Source: Saururus chinensis (taxonomy: Eukaryota; Streptophyta; Magnoliopsida; Piperales; Saururaceae). Taken from it: a stretch of 64,000 nt of DNA. Position numbers and translations under genes: made by a program. The notes under the pieces are model-generated. The model saw only the letters and a program-made list of their open reading frames with translations, did not search any database and was not told the DNA's origin. The stretch lies in contig CP141141.1 of NCBI GenBank assembly GCA_035235625.1, positions 7,244,968-7,308,967 on the forward strand. The letters are read 5' to 3'. The first letter of the stretch is position 1; every line of letters starts with the position of its first letter. Below are positions 46,385 to 59,510 of the stretch, piece after piece.

Positions 46385-47400
46385 AAATTTGTCTATTAGT
46401 TGAAAATTTGTTTGCCCCTTAAGAATGAAGGAGGCCTTTGGGTATTAAAATCACTAAAGCATGGCGTCTTATTGGTTTATCTAAATTCTTTCTTTTGGAG
46501 GCTTTTAGTGGTCAAAAACTCCTTGTGGGTTAAATGGATTTCTTCCTACTACATTCGCCATAAGTCTATTTGGCAGTACGATGACCATCATCGGCAAATA
46601 TTGATCCATAATGTTTCTTATGTTTATAGTTGCAATGTGTTCTAATGTTCAGACCCTTGGCCATGTGAATTTACCCTTCTCCACAATTATGTTATCCGCC
46701 TCATTCGTCAGTTTGATAGCCATCGTTATGCGCAGGTTTTGAGTGAAAATCTGTTGCATTCCATCCAGCACCTTGTTCCCTCTTTGAATGATAAACACGA
46801 TAAGACATGGAAGGCCTCTTATTCAGGCAAGTATTCAGCAGCTTCCACATATTAAGTTATTCGAAAAAATGCCCACCAAGCTCGGTTGGACAGATCTCGT
46901 GTGGTTCAAGAACCATACTCCCTGGCACTCCTTCACTTATTGGCTTGCAATGCAATGTCGTCTTCTCTCTCGTGACAAGCTGCAACAACGGGGAATATCC
47001 TTGGTTAACCTGTGCGTGTTGTGTAAAGCCAATTTAGAATTTACAGCCCACTCTTCTTTAACTCTAGTTACTCTAAATGATAGTTAAACCAATTCTCAGC
47101 CTCCTAGGGTGGACATTCCTAGGCCACATGACAATCAGTTCTAGGAGCATATTTCTTTCTTGGATTCTCAGCATACATGGACTATTCATCAACTGCACTA
47201 TTTACTTCACCTGGAGAGAAAGGAATCCGCGCATATTCAGAAATGAATCTACTCACAAAACTCAGCTGTTCAAGACTTGTGTGCAAGAAGTCGGCATTTA
47301 CACTGTTCACATATTTATCTTTCCAAGGTCTTACATGAAATTTCCTTTTCAGTATAGGCATATCATTTGTAACTGTTTTTCTTAATCTCTTGCGTAATTT
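46385..47400 (+). pseudogene. Second LINE remnant: RT end and zf-RVT domain
   Basis: Plus-strand frames give LPLKNEGGLWVLKSLKHGVL, then LWVKWISSYYIRHKSIWQ, the usual RT C-terminal text of plant LINEs. These are followed by WHSFTYWLAMQCRLLSRDKL and VNLCVLCKANLEFTAHSS (zf-RVT with paired cysteines). Further on comes YFTWRERNPRIFRNESTHKT. Several frameshifts and stops are present. There is no RNase H and no endonuclease, so it is truncated at both ends. It is a different copy from the LINE at 40.3-44.1 kb. Confidence 0.85.
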
Positions 47401-48974
47401 CTCCTAATCCATTCTTTACCGATAAAAAAACAAAAACTAAGCTAACAGATTATCTTACCGGCAGGGTTAATTAGTTCCATCTCCTAAAAACTCTTATTTT
47501 TGTGATGATGTTCACTGTATTTAGGGTTTTCCAGCTTTACCAAACAACCTTCTTCTTGTAACTGTCGCTTTTGTTAGGTAGCAGGCTGGAGAATATGTCA
47601 GCCGTCCATGCATTGTCTTTTCAGGGTTAAAGCTGGGACCCATGTCAAAAAGGCCGAAATATATGGGCCAGGAACACTCCAGAACTGTTGTTGTACCGTG
47701 TACGAGCAATTATGTCCGGGACAGCAAAATCCAGAGACGCAAATTCAGTTTCCTTTTTACATCAGCGAGACTGCACGGTGAATAGATGAGCCCACGCTGA
47801 TACAAAACCAGGCCCACGTACATAATTCCCCTTTTTAGAGGCCTGCTCTTTCACCCTTCTTTACAGTTGTACCTGCTATCTCAGTACGTCGGCCACCCAA
47901 GCCTACATGTCTAGCCTTTTCTCACATTTGTTTGTTTGATGAAGTAGAAGCTTTTTCAAGGGTTTTTACGCGTTGGGCAAATTACTGGCGGGGATCGGTC
48001 CCAATGTAACGGGACAAACAGATAGTTTCAAAAAACTTATTAGAAAATTACTGGCACGGCGAGGGTCGGCCACAATGTAACAAGACAAACAGATGGTTTC
48101 AAAAAAATTATTAGACGCACTTAGGACTGAAATCGGTTTGGGCACTGACCTTTCCACTTTAAATTATTTTTAGACCCTAAACGGACTTTAGTTTTTATGT
48201 GAGCTTTAAAAAGTTTTGCTAGGTCGGGATGTGTTTTTTTATAATTATTTTTTATATTTTTGTTAAAAGATATTATTTTATTAAAAAAATTATAATTTTT
48301 GGATTAAGTCTCATGAGACAAAAGATTATATGCTGTTAGGAGGTCTTTCATAACTAATTATAGTGACAAGCTTAAAATTTCTTAATTTTTTTTATCAAAT
48401 ATACTACATTTTTATTTTCTCCTACGGTTTTTACTTATGTGAGACTATAAAAAAAATTAAAAGTAATATTCTTTTATACTTAGGGTTGACCAAATAAGTT
48501 TTTTGCCCTCAGCCTAGCCCAACCCTATTTAAAGTAGACCTAAACTTTTTAAGCCTGGCCCTAAGAGCCGGTAAAAGTTTCCCCCCAAAATGCACTTACG
48601 TTAGGCTAATTAACTCCACCTAAGTTATGTCCAATATGCCTATCTAAATATATCTTCTTTCTAGTCTTCTCCTCCAACTCTTCACCATCTACCATTGTCA
48701 ACATCTCTTCTTCAATTTCTCTTTTACCCCTCTCTTCCCCGCAGCAGCCCCTATCTCTACCTGAATGCAATCCACCCCCACTATAGTAATACTTCATCCC
48801 TAACTACAACCGATCAATCCTTCTCTGAGTCGAGAATTCAATTCCACTTCTTAATTTGGCTTCCGCTTTCTCTTCCTCTTCTATGATTCTTCGTCTGTCT
48901 TCTTTAACTCTGGTCCCCACTTTTTCTTCCTTCTGTTTTCTCCTCCTTTTATGATTGCAATCTCTACACTGTAT
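47401..48974. other. Spacer with a 66-bp tandem duplication
   Basis: No gene recognised. Units 47979-48044 and 48045-about 48113 both start aaattactggc and include caatgtaac, gacaaacagat and gtttcaaaaaa. Frames on either strand around 47521-47709 and 48606-48886 have no recognisable similarity. Confidence 0.6.
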
Positions 48975-49900
48975 CATAAAATGTCGAAATTAACAATAAA
49001 GAGTCACGAACAAGTTGAACTAGATAACAAAAGGTTGAACAAAGTGCAGAAATAACCAACATAGAGCCACAGGATTGAATCAAGGTTAATATAAAGTGGA
49101 AATTTAGAGTACAATTTGCCAGCAAAGAATCTAAAAAGAGTCGAAATACCCAACATAGAGCTGGAGAAGTGAGTCTAAATAAACAACATAAAGTGGAAAT
49201 AAAGAGCACAAGTCATCAACAAAAAGTGTAAAAAAGTCTAAATGTCCAACATAGAATCACGTGAAGTTGTTAAAAATAACCCATATAGAATAGAATTTAA
49301 GAGTAGTTTTCACCAACATTGTGTCCAAAAAGAATCGAAATACCCCACACAGAATCGCACAAAATAATGGAAATAGCTAACATAAAGTGGAAATAAAGTG
49401 TAGACTTCGCCAACATAGCTTCGAAAAAAGAGTTGAAATAGAATTTTGTAAAATACTCTCTCTGTCCTTATTAACAGCTATATTTAAAAAATTAACAGTT
49501 TTTATTGGATGGTGAAACTTATATCTAAGAGAAAGAAAAATAAGTTTATAATACTCTCTTAACCCAACTAATTAAATTTAATAAAATAAAGCTAATAATA
49601 TATAATGAATTTTAATGCCAAATAGAGTTATTATTTTAAGACGGAGGGAATAGTAAAAATAAACCACATAAAGTAGAAACAAAGAGTAGACTCTGACAAC
49701 AAGGATTCACAAAAGGGGCAAAATACCCAATAGAGAATCGCAAAAAACAAAACAAAAAAAGCTCAAAATATCCAGGATAGAGTCAAAATGCCCGATATGG
49801 AGTCACATCTTATAATAGAGATAGCCAACATAAAATAGTTGTAGTAGATGAGAGAGTTAAAAAAGACGGTAATGAAGCACAAAAAAAAGTCGAAATAGAC
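48975..49900. repeat. Minisatellite array, about 97-bp period, split by a MITE
   Basis: The phrase ataaagtggaaat and relatives recur at 49094, 49191, 49287 and 49385 (spacings 97, 96 and 98), and again at 49671 beyond the MITE. Each unit also carries caacatagagtcac-like and gagtcgaaatacc-like phrases. About seven to eight diverged units are visible, the outermost poorly preserved. Confidence 0.8.
49456..49653. mobile_element. Stowaway-like MITE inside the minisatellite
   Basis: TA target dinucleotides flank imperfect terminal inverted repeats: ctctctctgtccttattaac on the left and, inverted, ctattccctccgtcttaaaa from the right end. About 200 bp with no coding capacity. Confidence 0.8.
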
Positions 49901-51373
49901 AATAAGCAGTCGCATAAATATTCGAAACGGGTAAATATACGCTCTTTTTCTTCCTTCTTTCCCTTCCTCCTCCTTCCTCTTCTGCCATGATAACCTTACC
50001 CACTTGAGGACGACAAAGAGGCAGGACCCCGGTAAGATGGGTGGGCTTCACCCACGAAACTTCATTCGCCGTGGAACAGTTAGAAATGGAGCAAAATTAT
50101 GACAAAAGTTAGAAAGTATACAAGAGGCACGAATGAAACTACAGATGTGGGATGGGGTGCCCCCTCCTCTCTTGCAGTAGTCAAAACTTTATATACAACC
50201 CTGCAGACCCACTCATATAAACCGTTGCATTTACATAAATATGATTTTGGAATTATTCGTATGTGATAATATTAAAAAAAAACAAATGTGTTTATGGAAT
50301 ATTTATAACCATTATAGTATGCTACTTAAAATTAGATGGCCCTCAAGATATATGGCAAATCTATAATAATCACTTTAGTATGACCATTGCATTATGCTAG
50401 AACATTATGGACAAGTTCGTATAAGGATATTCTATCATCTAGTGAAGCTGCATCCGAGCTAAATAATTGATGACTTAATAGTTAACTCTAGACTTAATGT
50501 AACACCAAATAACTTCAAACCAATACTTTCACTTATCTTGGGAATTTATAGGGAATATTCAGGGTTTTTAGCAAAGCAGGTGATTGCTGACAGGTCTCTT
50601 GACATGCCAAATGTTAAATAGGTAGCGTATCAGCATAATCTAATCCACTTAAAAAGATACATTTCTTCAAGTGGTGGGTTTTCTCATGCTATAAAATATA
50701 CTCCTCACGGCCCAAATACAAAATTTAAGCCATCTGAGGCAGCAAAACAGCCGGGGAGGGAGATTTTAGTGGATTTAAGCTCCTTTTAAGTAGAAAAACA
50801 CCATTTAGAAGGAAGAAAACCTTGGGGGAAAGGATCAAGCTTCTGGATTGAAGTAACTTGAGGTATGATCACTACCTGTCAATTGCAAATGAGATCTTTT
50901 GCTTCTAAATGCATGTTGTAAACTTAGAAAGCTAAAATTGTAAATAAAGAAGTGAGCTTTCATGCTTATAGCATATGGAGCTAATTTAGATTGATTTGCT
51001 GATATTTTAATGATTGATCAATCATGTTATGACCTAGGAAAGTCAAAAGGAATGGCGTTAGGAAAGAGAGAAGCTTATTTGAATAAGGAATCTGTCAGTT
51101 TAAAACCATCAGTAGAACTGTCAATACGTTCCTCGGCATGTCGAGGGACCTGTCGAATAGGAATTGTGAATAAAATTAAAGAAAGAAGATAAGAGGTAAT
51201 TTGATAAGGAAGATTATGGAAAATGTTGTAATAGTGTTAGTGAGAAATTGTGCTATGAAATTACCTAAAACAAGCCATTGATCTGGTGCTCAACAGTCAT
51301 CTCTAAACCCTCAACATGTGATGGGAGGGCATTTGGCAGTAGGTCTACATGCTGTTTAATCTGACAAAGGACC
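49901..51373. other. Spacer, possible LTR debris
   Basis: A TATA-like gctataaaatatactcc near 50690 followed by pyrimidine- and purine-rich stretches resembles LTR promoter sequence, but no ends could be placed. Nothing coding was seen. Confidence 0.3.
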
Positions 51374-52328
51374 TGTTAAAGTATGCCAAGAATTCAAAAT
51401 AAAAGGTGCTTAATTGTAATAATAATGCATCTCAAGCATAACGAACTCCAAAGTAAGGAGGTTAGAGAACTTGAATTTAAAATGATGTTATTCTAGGAAA
51501 TTAATAAAAAATAACTAATTTACAAAAGTGTGGAATTGAACGGAGCCCATGTGGGACTGAAGCACAAGTAGAAACTCAGTGACTAACAAGGCCAATGAGG
51601 GTGACTTTTGGACAGCAAGGGCCAGGGTCACGACATTTTGAAAATGTTCTTGAGGTACTAATCCCATGAAAAGGACTGTATTGGACGACTACACAACGAA
51701 GGGGGCGTGAAAAAAGAGAAATTTTCATCTTCTAAGGATCATTAGCCACAGTGTTGCTCCTTTGGGAAAGGCGTGCTGGGTATATAAGACTAAAGGAGAT
51801 CAATGTCATGATAAAGTGGCAAGTCGAGTAAAAGATAAGTTATATGTTGAATGTGAGAAACTATAAGTTTGTGAAGGCATGATTTACCCCTAAGGTTAAA
51901 ACCCAAGCATAGGGAACTGATGCTTTATTTATAGCTTATGTTCTTATTGGGTATAATTAGATATACTTAGACATCTTAGTGGTGCATGTTCTTTTATAAA
52001 AGGGTTTGTAAGGACTGGCCATCGTTAGTGATTCATGAAGTGAGATGATGACGCACTAATTATAATTTGTATTAGGGCACCTGTGAGGCCAATTTATGCT
52101 TTACTCCGTTATATCATATCATTAAGTGACTTGTACTTTTACGATCATGGGCTAATTGATGCCTTGACAGAATTACTAAAAATTTGTTTGGTTTAAAATG
52201 CAGATCACAACCTTGGTATTACTTTGGTCGATGCTTAATTTGGTTTTGGTTTCAAGAAAACAAAAAATCTACATTTTTGCTCTCCTGTATGTCTCAAAAA
52301 AATTGTTTTAAAATCCCGAATTGTGACA
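51374..52328 (+). mobile_element. Possible chromovirus-like LTR remnant
   Basis: It ends tttaaaatcccgaattgtgaca, as chromoviral LTRs do, and starts tgttaaagtatgccaagaat, weakly like the element at 44591. Target duplications do not match. Both ends are tentative. Confidence 0.25.
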
Positions 52329-52917
52329 CATTTGCTATATATCTTGAGGGTCGTTTACTATCTCCTTGATAAAATATTCTCAGTTATCTATTTACCTGCA
52401 TGATCACCCACCACTTCTATTTAAATGGTAATTGTTGATTTAATTTATATGACATTGATGGTATGCTATTAATGGTATCAACTATTGCATTATAAAACAA
52501 AACTTAACAATTTAGTAAAAAGGGTATTTTTGTCAAATAAATCGTATTGGTGACTTTAGAAAAGGGCACATATCGGCCGGGACCCAGGTCTTCTGCCCTG
52601 TCAATACTGAGTCCTTGCACATTTCTCCACGTCAGGATGTGATGGATAAAATGAAGGTTATTTGAGCTAATTCTAAACTTCGTGATGTGACTTCAGGAAG
52701 GCAGTTGCATGAATAGCATAATGGCAATGCATCAAATAAAGCTGAAACGCGTAGAGCCAAAAAGATATGTAGGGAACAATTGCTGGGAGCCTCCCAACGT
52801 TTCTTTTCGTTTTTGAAGAGCACGTATCCAAGCGCGAGTCCAGTCATGGAAAGTCACCAAATGGAAAAGGTAAATAAATGTGCAGGGTTGGGGTAGATTT
52901 GATGTCTGTACATATAA
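52329..52917. other. Spacer, no gene recognised
   Basis: The frames at 52632-52920 on the minus strand show no recognisable similarity. Confidence 0.35.
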
Positions 52918-53113
52918 CATAAGGAATGTAGACAGAATTAAAAAAATAATAGTTTGTATTAATTGGTGAAACTTACATCTAATAGAAAGAAGAATAAGCT
53001 TATAATATTTTTTTAAAGTATTAAATTATTTACATTGAACTAAATAAAGTTATTAATATAGAATAAATTTTTTTGTCAAATGAAGTTATTAATTTTAAAC
53101 GGATGAAGTATAG
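52918..53113. mobile_element. Stowaway-like MITE, diverged
   Basis: Shares its interior with the MITE at 49456 (ttggtgaaacttacatctaa, then agaataagcttataatat, then taaataaagttattaatata) and ends in acggatgaagta. The left terminal repeat is eroded. Confidence 0.65.
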
Positions 53114-55359
53114 AACTATAACAAGTAAAAAAAAAACTATAATGACTTGTTTAGCTTAGTGATTCTGCCTTACTATAAACACAGAAGGTAATGGAAGATT
53201 GACCATTAAATTTTGTCTAATTCAATGTTCATTTTGAGCATACCATTAAAAAATGAATATATTTATATGTACCTCAATAATCCCCTTAATATCTTGTTTC
53301 ACTTAAATATTAAGTAAAGGGGTTTATGGGGTTATTGAAGTATTGAAAAGATTATTGGGGTATGTTAAAAAAATCAGATCGTTACGTGCAACATTAATGC
53401 GATGAAAGTGAGCCTCCACTTTCATACACCAAAACTGTGCCTAGAAGTGCATTGCCTCTATGATTATAAACTACTTATGATCTGATGCCTTTTCATGCTT
53501 GAATACAGCTTTTGATTCATGAAGTGAGAATATTTAATTTCTAAATTTCTTCGCATAACGTTGGGAGCGAAAACCACTCTGGAAAGAGTTTGAATTGTAA
53601 TAACCATGTTGGAGACTCGGTCTACACACTCGAATAACACTTTTCTTGGCTTCCTCCAGTGCTTGCAACATATGAGCGTAAATCATCCAGTTGCAACGCT
53701 CATAAGTTATGTTCTTAGTGTTCAAACGTTACATAGCTCCCACTAATTTGTAACGCTCTTAAGTTCTTTGTGTTCAAACTTTACATTGGCTCCCAAGAAT
53801 TAGACTCGGGCGACATGTTAAACTCCCTCCGTCTTATATTAATAACTATAGAATAAAGTCTTTTTTGCCTAATAGAACTATTTAGTTAGCACAGGGAACT
53901 TTGTAGCAACATCCATGCAACAGACAACGTTTTGAGACTCGTTAAAAAATTTTAAACTCCAATAAAGACTAAACTAGAATTTATCAGAAAAAAATTCTCA
54001 GATACAAAGAAAAGCATTTAAGTTAGAATTACACGAGCACATTAGCTACTCAAAATTGAAATTACTGTTCGCGACATCATTAATTTTCAACCTTATTCAT
54101 TAGTTCAATGAGCTCAATGGTTATTAACAGCTTGTACCTGCAAACTTATAGAGTAAATAACTAGTTTGTTTTACTGTTTTCTTAAGAAAGTGGATTTCAG
54201 TCTTGGGTGCAATGCTAATGGCAATCGTACTCCATTAAATTTAAATGTATGAGGTTAAACACTAAAACCATATTTTCGTTTCATATATACCATCTAATTC
54301 TCTTACGAAAGAATTGACATACAAGAAGCTAAAATGGAGGTGTAAAATCTATTTCTCCAACCCCACATTGTTAGAAAATGGCACTACTTGATGAGGATCA
54401 TAATATCCATCAAATTCCCTGAATTAAAGTGGCTGAGTTGTTATTACCACCTAGCTATAGGAACAATGTTATCTGCACTACTTGTCCTTTCTCCCAGGCA
54501 AGAAATAAAATGGGACAATAACAAGTACAAGAGTTCCTTGATGAGTGGAATATGTAGCTGTAATTCACATTAACTGACAACTAACTATCAAATATATCAA
54601 ACTGTAGTGTGCAGCTTACAAAGACTCCAGAAAACAAGTTATTTAAGAGATCTAAGTGATGCCTAATGACTCTTAAGATGTTAAACTTGGATTGTGCAGT
54701 AACTAATTTGAGATATAGTTGACCTGAAAAGATGAAGACTTAAGACCAAAGTTGCTACTTAATTCTGCCTTTGATAGAGTTTGACAATGTCCACTCAAAT
54801 GTATTATGGTATGTTTAAAATGTCAAACTTTGAAGCTACTTTTAAACTCCGACTGCAAATTTTGTAAGTAGGTTCTCTACACGATAACGTTCAGAATATG
54901 TATACAGTGAATCATGTATATGTTTTGAGTAGTAATGCTTAAAATTTTAAAATTGAAAGAAGCAAATTGATTTTATTTCCGATAGTTGTTAGTTAAAAAA
55001 CAAAATAAAATAAGAGCAAATTTTTTATTAGAACTTATTCCCAGCAAAGAAATTAGTTTTTCGCATGATATAATCTGTGTAGAGAGAGTGAAAGAAAATT
55101 TAAACTATAATGTACTAGCAAATATGATTAATGAAGCTTTCACCATTTCCCTATGGATAGTACAATATATTACAACTATGTAGTCCATTTATCTTCCAGT
55201 TAAAAAAATAAAAGTAGTCCCGCATAAATCATGACAATCACATATAATTGCATTCAGTATATAGATATAGACGTAGATGTTATATAACACCCAATTAAAG
55301 TGTTGCACAAACCTTTGATAGAGACTCGAATCACCCAAGGAATCTAACAAGTTTATCAT
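53114..55359. other. Spacer with a MITE fragment
   Basis: No gene recognised. At 53823-53887 a single Stowaway-type end (ctccctccgtcttatattaa) with a short family interior is present, without a clear partner end. Confidence 0.4.
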
Positions 55360-55445
55360 ACTCCCTTCGTTCCATAATAAGGGTCCTATTTAGTTTTCCA
55401 AAATAAACTAAAATTAGTCCATTTTGGAAAACTAAATAGGATACT
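55360..55445. mobile_element. MITE remnant with perfect 21-bp hairpin
   Basis: It starts with a Stowaway-like end (actcccttcgttccataata). The arms tcctatttagttttccaaaa (55384-55404) and their exact reverse complement (55421-55441) enclose a 16-nt loop. The second terminus is missing. Confidence 0.7.
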
Positions 55446-56007
55446 TACTATGTGAGAATATAATATTTACTATGTTAGAATATTTTGGAAAGCTCAAGTT
55501 GTCAAGGAAGGGCCTAATTTCCCCACATCTACAAGCTCATTTATTAAACAAAAAATGCAACTAAGGTTTCCATAGTTGAGAAAACATTCTTAAAATTTCA
55601 AGACCTTTTCACGTTATATATGTCATCGTATATGGATACACATTCTTTACTTTTGTATATTGATAACTTGGCCAGTTGAAGAATTATTTTAGCTTTTGCC
55701 AACTATAAACACAATGGATGCATTAAGAAACTACCTTCACATCAAACCTTTGTGCTCACTAAGTTTGATTATTTTCCTTTGTTTTGCCAAGTATACTATC
55801 AATTAACAGAAGTACAGGAAGTCATCTTAAATAACATCAGGTAACAGAATTCAAAACCACATTTTTTTTCTTTTTTTTTATAGAGATCACCACATCAATT
55901 TTTGATGAGACACACATTACAATAAAAGAGGTAATAGCTACATTACTTTACCTTGATAAATGTTATGAATTATCAAATTGAAAAGCAACTGTTTTATCAT
56001 GTATATA
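55446..56007. other. Spacer, no gene recognised
   Basis: AT-rich sequence without coding sense. Confidence 0.4.
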
Positions 56008-56243
56008 CATTCCCTCCATTCCACTTTAATTGTCCCAAATTGAAAAAACCGTATATTTTTGAGTCGGGTGACTTGGGCAGAGTTTAAGCTTGGTCCGTAG
56101 GTCAAGACTTGTGAGCTGTAACACATGAACGATTATTCATTTTAAAAAAGCTAACACGTGAAGGATTCATCAAAATGTCAAATCATATATTTATTATACG
56201 ACATTTTTTTTCAAATCGGACAGATATTGTAGGATGGAGGGAT
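56008..56243. mobile_element. Stowaway-like MITE
   Basis: TA-flanked. The left end is cattccctccattccacttt, and the right end inverts to aatccctccatcctacaata. The interior has no coding capacity. Confidence 0.65.
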
Positions 56244-57915
56244 TATTTTTTACTTACCAAAAAATAAAAACTTTTAACTTGCGAAATCCGATTTGACATC
56301 CTTACAAAATCATACACTAAATTACAGCCGATGAAAGTCATGATCAAGCCTTGAGTTTATTGTCAAAGGGGAAAATAAGGCGATAGCTTAGGAAGATAAG
56401 ATAACTTTTGTTACCGGACAGTACAGGACCATAATAAGACAAAAGGGAGCAAAAAAACAAAAATATGGAGACTAACTTTAGAATATATGCACACTCAAGC
56501 TAAATGTAGTTGAAGAACATGATGAAGAAGTGGTAAATATAGCACATTTGTTGAAAAAACAAAAAAGAAGCAAAAAACCACCGATGCCATGTAATCTGGC
56601 ACTGAAGCAAACACGAGCAAAACAGCCATGCACCTGTGGCTGCATCACAACAAAGAAGCCTAGACCCGACAGAAATGACTGAAAGGATAGAACCCACAAA
56701 CCATCTACTCCAGATTCGGCCATTTAAAACATGTGAAGGCTTCATTGTCTGAGTTCATACAATAATTAGTTACCAAAAACAGATCATATAATAATTAGAC
56801 AAGAAAGAAGCAAGGTCAGGAAACCTAGCTGGCCACTTTAATGCAAGTCACTGTTCAGAATACATAGGTCAAATGAAGTGTTTGAATATAGCCAACCATT
56901 TTTCATGAATTTTGACTTATCAAACTCCTTGGACCATATTTACGTACGACTTAAGAAATGCCCAGAACTCATTTGTGCACACCTATAGCGTTCTCTCTCT
57001 CTCTAATCCCCATATATAATGTGATTAGCAGGTGAATTAACTGGAGAGCAACTAGGGAAAAGTTGCTAGCGACAAGATTTTACAGTGTGCTTCTCGAAAT
57101 CGTGATAATTAGTTGAATATTCTCCTCGAAGTCTTAACATTGATGACTGGAATGTGAAGCACAAAACCCAACTGGTCTTACTTCATGAATGACTTCATAA
57201 TACGTTATTATCCTGGAGTTATTAAGGCACATAAAATGTAAAAAAGAAAGACATTGAATGAATAATCTTTGAAACAATATTGCTGGAATTTTTTAAGTTG
57301 AAGAAGCTTTTTTACTCGTATATTCTGTGCTTAATGAAAGACATATCATTAGTTCATTACTACTCTTATTCAAAAAAAAAAAAATGTCAAAAGGCAAATA
57401 TTTTAAGGCGAGTTTTTAAATGATTTCCTTAAACGGTTGGCCTTGAATTCCATGCACGAAAAGATTTCGCAGGCTGCACCCCAAGGAAAACCCAGTTTTC
57501 AAACACCCGCTTTTGCCGACCAAACACGAAACCAAACCGCTCCATTTCCAGGCACAAAAATTGAGCACGACAAGGAACAAAAGCGGGAAAACACAGAGAG
57601 AGCAAAACATAAGCCCAGGGTTGTCTGAGCGCTTTCTATCTCAAAAACCTAACATGAGCCACCAACTTATTATTGTAACAAACAAAGCAAGAAAGAGGAA
57701 GAAGGAGAGCAAGAGGGGATTAATAGCAAAGAAAAAACATCCAAACTCAATTGACCTTCGTCAAATGCAAATCCTTCTGCAAGTTAGACAGAAGTACATC
57801 CATGAGGAAGAGAGGAGAAGAAGGCAGTCATGAAGTCCTCTTCTCATAAATTACCTTGCATCAATGGAAGGGGCAACAAATCTTGGGAGTGGTGCATAAA
57901 ACGGGAAGAATTGTC
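56244..57915. other. Spacer and 3' flank of the SHI-family gene
   Basis: No other gene supported. Plus-strand frames around 57437-57833 are basic and low-complexity, lack similarity and are antisense to the probable 3' UTR. A short poly-A run is at 57371. Confidence 0.4.
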
Positions 57916-58993
57916 CTAAGACCTGGTGTGCGGGAAGAATTGCGTACCGGCCATGAAGGCGTGCAGCGGAGCTGAGTAGAGCGAAGAAGGGTCTATTAGC
58001 GCGGCGGAACCCGCAGCGCTCGCTGCGGCTGCAGCTGCAGCCCCGGCCGACGGGCCTGCGGCTGCTTGCCCAGCGGCCGTAAGATAATGCTGCTGTTGCA
58101 GCTGTTGTTGCCGCTGGTGCTCGGGGCCCTGGTCGTAGAGGATGCCCTTGAACACATGGCCTCCGATGTTCACCGACGTCTGGTAAGCAAACTGGTCGTC
58201 CGGGTCGTCCACTCCGCTCACCCGCACGCACCGGAATACTGCAGGCGAGTTCACCTCGGGAGGAAAGCTCGCCCCCTCCGACCCACCTGCATCGACCATG
58301 AACTAAAAGAATGAGGAATACACGCGCATCTATATAGATGGAAACATATGGAGAGAAAGAAAGGTGTACTACAGTTCAGTTGGCAGGGAAATCCATTAGT
58401 AACAGTGAAAAGCTGAGCAGATCTCAGTGACGAGAGGATGAGGAGAAAGCAATCGAATCACGCAAATTATTCACATTCCTCTCTTTGTCTCTCTCGCAGA
58501 ATCAATTCAGCAGCTAGTGTGAAGGATACAACGTACCTGACGTGGAGGTTAGGCCGCGGGCGCCGGGAGCCTCCCTGGGACGCTTGGTGGCTGCTGAGAG
58601 CTGCTGCTGGCGCTCTCGGCGGCGGGCGGCGGGGACCCAGGTGCTCTTGACGTGGGTGGGGCAGTCGAAGCCACGGCCCTTGCAGCATGTCCTGCACCGC
58701 ATGTGAGTGCAGTCCTTCTTAGCCTGGTTGCCGCAGTCCTGGCAGCTCATCCCCCCGCCGCTGCTGCTGCCCGCGTGCCTGATCATCGCGAGCGCCCGGG
58801 ACGACGAAGAGGATGTACCCGACGCCGACTCATCGCCCGCCCCAGCCCCCGCCCCGGAGTAGAAGATAGCCCGCTGGTGCTGCTGTTGTTGCTGCTGCTG
58901 CGGCCATAGCTCGTTGCGGTTGTAAAGGAAGAAGGCCTCGGGGGGGATGTCGCTGGGGTGGTTCTGGCCGGGTCTTAGTGGGAAGCCGGACAT
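57916..58993 (-). CDS. SHI/STY/LRP1-family zinc-finger transcription factor
   Basis: Two exons on the minus strand, 58537-58993 and 57916-58286, separated by a 250-bp GT-AG intron (CAG|GTACGT and GATGCAG). The product has 275 residues. The ATG at 58993 starts [10 protein letters not shown]. Residues 18-30 ([14 protein letters not shown]) are typical of the family. The RING-like zinc finger spans about residues 84-114 ([20 protein letters not shown] then [11 protein letters not shown]), followed by the basic segment [13 protein letters not shown]. Exon 2 gives the IGGH domain (residues 161-208: [18 protein letters not shown]) and the family C-terminus [12 protein letters not shown]. Gln runs (residues 32-38) and Ala runs (near 230) are present. 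SHI-family factors act in the nucleus and promote auxin synthesis genes in gynoecium, stamen and root primordia. The intron position matches the family. Intact, single copy here. Confidence 0.95.
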
Positions 58994-59510
58994 TGTATCC
59001 ACTTCTTCCTCAGGGTTATAACCACTTGCAGCTGAAAATCCATGAAGACCCAGATCACACCATTAACCACCCACCTTCTGCTCTTGTTCTAAAACTTTCT
59101 TTCTTTCTCTCTCCAATTTTCACTGAATTTGGGCCGATGGGTATCTGTTATTTCCCGGTTCTGAGCAATAAACTTTACTGAAAGTGCCCAGTTCCCAGTC
59201 CTTCTGCCCTGAATTGAACTGGCTTCTGTCCCCTCAACCCCCTCGAGCTCTTTTTCACTCGCTTTCCTCTCTGCAAATCTCCGGACACGGGCCTGGTTTA
59301 TGGTGACAGATCTCGCACTCTCTCTTTCTCTTTCAATTCGACATCTCTGCAGCTGGCATTGAATTCACGGAATTACAGCCCTGCCACGCCGCCATGGCAG
59401 CTGCTGCAGCAGCTCTGCAGCTTCAAATTAAGACAAGCCCAAACTCTCTCCTCTCTCCCTCTCTCTCTCTCTCATGTCCTTCTCTCTTCTTTCTCTTTCC
59501 ATGTGATCCA
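58994..59510 (-). promoter_or_regulatory. 5' leader/promoter of the SHI-family gene with CT/GA tract
   Basis: Upstream of the ATG, the plus strand shows a CT-rich stretch at about 59440-59505 (ctctccctctctctctctct), which is a GA repeat in the sense strand. GA-rich leaders are usual for plant regulators and can bind BPC/GAGA factors; binding here is an inference. No TATA box could be assigned firmly. Confidence 0.45.

Noticed and set aside
48975..49900. CRISPR-like regular repeat spacing
   Set aside because: Units are contiguous diverged minisatellite copies without constant repeats and unique spacers, in a plant nuclear context.
57513..57833. Basic 106-codon plus-strand frame next to the SHI-family gene
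   Set aside because: Low-complexity Lys/Arg content, no similarity, and antisense to the probable 3' UTR.
57916..58950. Plus-strand and alternative-frame open stretches over the SHI-family exons
   Set aside because: They are shadows of GC-rich coding sequence; only the minus frame carries the zinc-finger and IGGH domains.
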